Positions 60,381 through 64,000 of a DNA stretch of 64,000 bases are shown here, piece by piece. Below the pieces are notes generated by a model, which did not search any database, was not told the DNA's origin, and saw nothing but the letters and a program-made list of their open reading frames with translations. The translations under genes and the position numbers were made by a program. Origin of the DNA: Zygnema cylindricum (lineage: Eukaryota; Streptophyta; Zygnematophyceae; Zygnematales; Zygnemataceae); contig JBBHKE010000140.1 of the NCBI GenBank assembly GCA_037447655.1, positions 249,248-313,247 on the forward strand, in the 5' to 3' direction. Within the stretch, counting starts at the first letter, position 1; each line of letters opens with the position of its first letter.

Positions 60381-60419
60381 GTGGTCTTAAATTGAAAAGT
60401 GACTAGAAAATAAGGGGAG
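60378..60419 (+). mobile_element. 3' end of a Copia internal region
   Basis: gtgtggtcttaaattgaaaa and then gactagaaaataaggggag match the last about 40 bp of the element at 46565-53018, including its polypurine tract. Nothing of the polyprotein precedes it. Confidence 0.75.
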
Positions 60420-61547
60420 TGTAGAAACTAAAGGTTTTATTTGTATTTTCTAGGCAAAGAGCAAAGAAGAAGCAGAGGTTGTCTGCCTCTAACTCCTCTC
60501 TCCAACTCCCATACTTGTCGCAGTCACTAAAGGTTGGAGAGGAAGCTAGAGCCGTGGTTGCCCATGTTGTCCAGAGGTACTCCTCTCTCCAACTCCTATA
60601 CTTGTCGTTGTCACTGAAGATTAGAGAGGAAGCTAGAGCCATGGCTGCTCATGCTGTCCAGAGGTAGACAGGTAGTACTTTGGTAGGTTTATCAAAAGGG
60701 ACTTGACGGACCGAGGATTTGATCCTAGTACCTACCGTCTGTCAAGTCAAGCAATAGCAAGTAGCTTTATCCTATTAGTCTAGGATCAGTGGTAAGGTAT
60801 ATAGGGTTTCATAAATATTTATAGATGTAAACGTAGGCGATCTCATTTAACGGCTCGAAACAATTTTGACATAGATACAGTTTTTGTAAAACGTATAGTG
60901 TAATGTACTCCACGAAACTAATACCGCGCATTTGTTTTGACGCCGAAACAAATATCGCGCATCTATTTTCGACGGATAGACTTAAAAGTTGATCCTTATC
61001 GAACGGCCGGAATAGATGCCGAGATGGCGGAATAGGCGCTTTGGCGGTTTTCGGTCATTTCTACGTCAATTGACACGTGGCATAATCACATTGGCTTGCG
61101 GCATCTCCGGATAATACCGGAGCGAATCCAGATATGGCAGAGGTCGACATTTTGGCCATGCCGTACGATGACCGTACAGAAAGTACAACGACACCTCTAC
61201 TTTTCTGTACGACACACTAATCTGATTGGTGCCGTACTCTAGTAGTATAGGGTTTAGAGAGGGATGTAAGACTTAGAAAATTTGGAAGGTAGACCCCTCT
61301 CCCCAGAGAGCTTCTGTACAAAAGGTCAACGTTGACCCTTCATAACTTACTGCTCAGGGAAGTAAATTCAGAGATTCTTTTTGCTATCAACTCAGGGGAG
61401 TCTTATCTTCACATGGGTGAAGTTGTTGAGACTTTTAATATGTGAGGGTGGCAGTTATTCTTGTGGAAACTCAAAGGGGTCAGGGTTTTCCTTGGGGCTT
61501 CGAGTGAACTGCCTACTCTGAGGGCCAATGGAGGTCTCACAGTTTTA
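60420..61547 (+). repeat. LTR of a second Copia element
   Basis: Starts TGTAGAAACTAAAGG and is homologous, though diverged, to the LTRs at 46565 and 51967. It ends just before the primer site. Confidence 0.85.
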
Positions 61548-61562
61548 GGTTATGGGCCCACC
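61548..61562 (+). other. Primer-binding site of the second Copia element
   Basis: GGTTATGGGCCCACC, identical to the site at 51952-51966, again complementary to the anticodon arm of initiator tRNA-Met. The gag ATG is at 61552. Confidence 0.85.
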
Positions 61563-64000
61563 CTCTAGGGTACCCATATTTAATGGAGCAGGCTTCATAT
61601 ATTGGGAAAGTATGATGACACGAGCTCTATGTGAAAAGAAGTTTTGGGGGATAGTAAGTGGACGAGTGAAGCGTCCATCTAGTTCAGCCATTCCTCCAGG
61701 GCTTGGGGGAAGCACGTTTACCAGAAAAGCAGATCCAGCTCCACCAAAGAATTCGGAGGACGAGGAGAGCATTGTGATGGACAAAGGAAAATATAAGGAA
61801 ACAGTTACACTGATAGCAACACTTATCGCAACTCGTTTAGAATCCGTAATAAGGGTGAAGTGTACTCCATAGAGGCTTGAAATGTTGGATGGCCCACACC
61901 GCCGCAAGTAATTCCCAATGGTAACTGCTGTTATTCTCCTCGGCTCTGTTATTACTCCGACTTGCGTAGGCCACTACGTACTCAGCCCCTGCATCGTCCA
62001 ATTGAGCCAAAACTGCTCCCAATCCGAACCTGCTCCAATTAGTATAAAGGAGGAAAGGTCGTTGGCGATCGAGCATCTGAAGTATTTTGAGGAATGAGGA
62101 GAATGATGTTGATACTTAGGACTACAACAATATGGCAGCAAAATACTTTATTCCCTGCCATCTTACTTAAGGACTTGCATCTCCTCATTTGAAGGTGGAG
62201 AGAGCATCCGATCTGTGGATTGCCCTCATAGAGATGTATCGGAGTGGTACGATTCAGTAGCACCAATTGGCTGATCAAAAGATAGATGCATATGCATACA
62301 CAGGGGGGAATAAGCTAGACTTTAATAATGAGCTTGCAACCCTTTTCATGGAACTACAGAGTGCTGGTCAGGTAGAAATAGAAAAGATGAAGGTAACCTG
62401 CCTGCTCATAAAGTTACTTGATGACTATGAAATCATAGTCAACCGTATGCAAGATTTGTCGGATTCTAGGTGGATCTGGAATTTTGTGGCAGGGATGATT
62501 ATCGTTCGAGAGAATACAATTGAGATCTAAAAGGGAGGGAAGAGTGGAGAAACTTTGACAACAGGAACTGATTGGATGATCAAAGATCCCAAAAAACTAG
62601 TTCGAAACTATGGAGGAGGAGGACAGAAAACTCAGTCCGATGAATCAAGACCGAAGGTCTCAAAGGGGTTGTGTCATTTTTGCAAGAAACCAAGACACTA
62701 TATGGCAGTGTACTAAGCTGTCCGAGCTTCGGTTAAAGGAGGGGTAGACCAGTGGACCCCCGAGAAGAAACCAAAAGGCCCTTGTGACAAAGGTACATGA
62801 GGCGAAATCCGAGGACGAGGACGATGATCTCCTTTTGGATGAGGAGTAAGAGGCGAAAACTGAGGTCAAAATTCCACAAAAGTAGAAATGTGCTTTCGGT
62901 GGATTGAAAGGTGAAGAAGGCTGAATTGTAGATTCAAGTGCCTCCATGCACATGTGTAAGGATAAACACCTGTTCACTAAGATAAAAAAAAATTCCAACT
63001 GTAGAGATAGAGTACTGGGATGGGAGGATAGTCACTACTACCTTGTAGGATCGGTAGATCTGAAAGTGTTAGTAGAAGGAAAGACATCCATAGTTACATT
63101 CTCCGATGTATTATTTATAACGGAGCTGAAAAAAAACCTCATCTCTACGTCTATTTAGATGATAAGGGTTTTAATAAAAGAGCTAGGAACGAAGTCTTTA
63201 CTGTTAGTTTTGAGGAAGAAGTTTATTTCACTGCGGAAAAAGGTGGCCAAAGGATGTTTAGGATGATTTTAAGCAACGAAAAGAAGAAACTTTATTATGT
63301 TGGTGTTCATGATATAATGTTGTGGCATAAGTGGCTTAGGCATGTGAATCTAGATAAGTTAAGAGAGATGAAAAAGATAGGAGTAGTGAAAGGGATTCAT
63401 TTCGGTGAGAGTGAGAACCTAAGTGATTGTAGTGGATGTGCTCATGGTAAAGCACACAGTTTACCCTTTCCAAAAACAGCCACCTATAAGGGAGATAAGA
63501 TTCTAGATTTGGTACACACCGATATTTGGGGACCGGCAAAAGTGCCCTCCCCCGAAGGGAAGAGATTTATGATGACTATTACCGATGATTGGTCGTGGTA
63601 TTCTAGGGTGTATTTTTTGAAAAATAAGTGAGAGGCTCAGGAATGTTTGAACAATATAAGGCATGGAGTGAAAAACTTCATGAAACCCCAATCAAAATAG
63701 TAAGGATTGCCAATGGTGGAGAATATACCTCTAACCATTTTGAGGATTTGTTGAGGGAAGATAGAGTCCAACACCAAAAGACAGTTCTAGAAAACCCGTT
63801 ACAGAATGGGGTAGCTGAAAGATTGAATAGGACACTCAGTGATAGTGCTAGAAGTATGTTGTCGGATAAGAAGTTAGGAAAAAGGTTTTGGGTTGAAGCA
63901 ATGAACTGTGCTAATTACCTCTGAAATGGAGTTCTTACTTCAGTGGTAAAAGGCCAAATACCCTATGAGAAATGGACCGGCCAAAAAACCAGACATATCT
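61552..64000 (+). pseudogene. Copia Gag-Pol, decayed and cut by the window end
   Basis: Starts MGPPSRVPIFNGAGFIYWES, with Trp where the first element has a stop. Gag is interrupted by about 250 bp of Gypsy RNase H sequence (about 61825-62080). Recognisable pieces follow: MADQKIDAYAYTGGNK at 62267, the remains of the zinc knuckle and protease (SSASMHMCKDKHLF) near 62940, the integrase finger (LRHVNLDKL..CSGC) and integrase core (HTDIWGPAKV, ENPLQNGVAER). Many stops and frameshifts occur, for example at 62528, 63628 and 63922. It is not functional. Confidence 0.92.
61837..62076 (-). pseudogene. Ty3/Gypsy RNase H fragment inside Copia gag
   Basis: The translation has FLLYTNWSRFGLGAVLAQ, AYASRSNNRAEENN and HWELLAAVWAIQHFKP, the pattern of Ty3/Gypsy RNase H. 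In the first block Asn stands where the catalytic Asp is usual (TDxS). It is in opposite orientation to the surrounding Copia gag. Confidence 0.85.

Overview
This window is nuclear DNA from a green plant. The evidence is intron-containing genes with GT-AG junctions, a plant-type Hsp20 with heat-shock elements, a protein with a plastid transit-peptide-like N-terminus, and a Ty1/Copia element whose primer site matches plant initiator tRNA-Met. A large, repeat-rich streptophyte genome (a charophyte alga would fit) is my guess. The species cannot be fixed from the sequence. Only three kinds of host gene are well supported; most of the rest is transposon-derived.

Region 1-26300 is dominated by an old direct segmental duplication: copy 1 at about 805-10290, copy 2 at about 16086-26290. 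Each copy carries an Hsp20 gene (+) converging on a gene for a small predicted plastid membrane protein (-). In copy 2 the membrane-protein gene is complete (three phase-consistent exons, 238 codons). In copy 1 a deletion of about 620 bp removed nearly all of exon 1. The Hsp20-containing core is almost identical between copies while its flanks are clearly diverged, which points to recent gene conversion. Several TIR elements sit in one copy only, so the other copy gives the empty site. Between the copies lie an OTU-protease relic, a (GAT)n tract, a foldback element, a tandem array and nested MITEs.

Region 26300-32520 holds a 10-bp N gap, a decayed hAT transposon (26497-30072) with a broken transposase gene, and the third copy of a 2.2-2.5 kb non-coding repeat. 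Region 32955-42875 (-) is a complete nine-exon gene of 695 codons for the Vms1/ANKZF1 ribosome-quality-control protein, with MITEs in its introns.

Region 43100-46560 is a transposon graveyard. It includes an 874-bp deletion derivative of the same hAT family with a perfect 8-bp target duplication and an internal 62-bp satellite. Region 46565-53018 is a nearly full-length Copia element (-) with about 1.05-kb LTRs and a TCTCC target duplication, inserted in a (CCCT)n tract. Its primer-binding site is complementary to the anticodon stem-loop of initiator tRNA-Met (half-tRNA priming), and the gag ATG lies inside that site. From 53019 to 60380 I see simple repeats, degenerate minisatellites, two possible coding relics and telomere-like hexamers. 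From 60381 to the window end there is a second, more decayed Copia element (+) whose gag is interrupted by a Ty3/Gypsy RNase H fragment.
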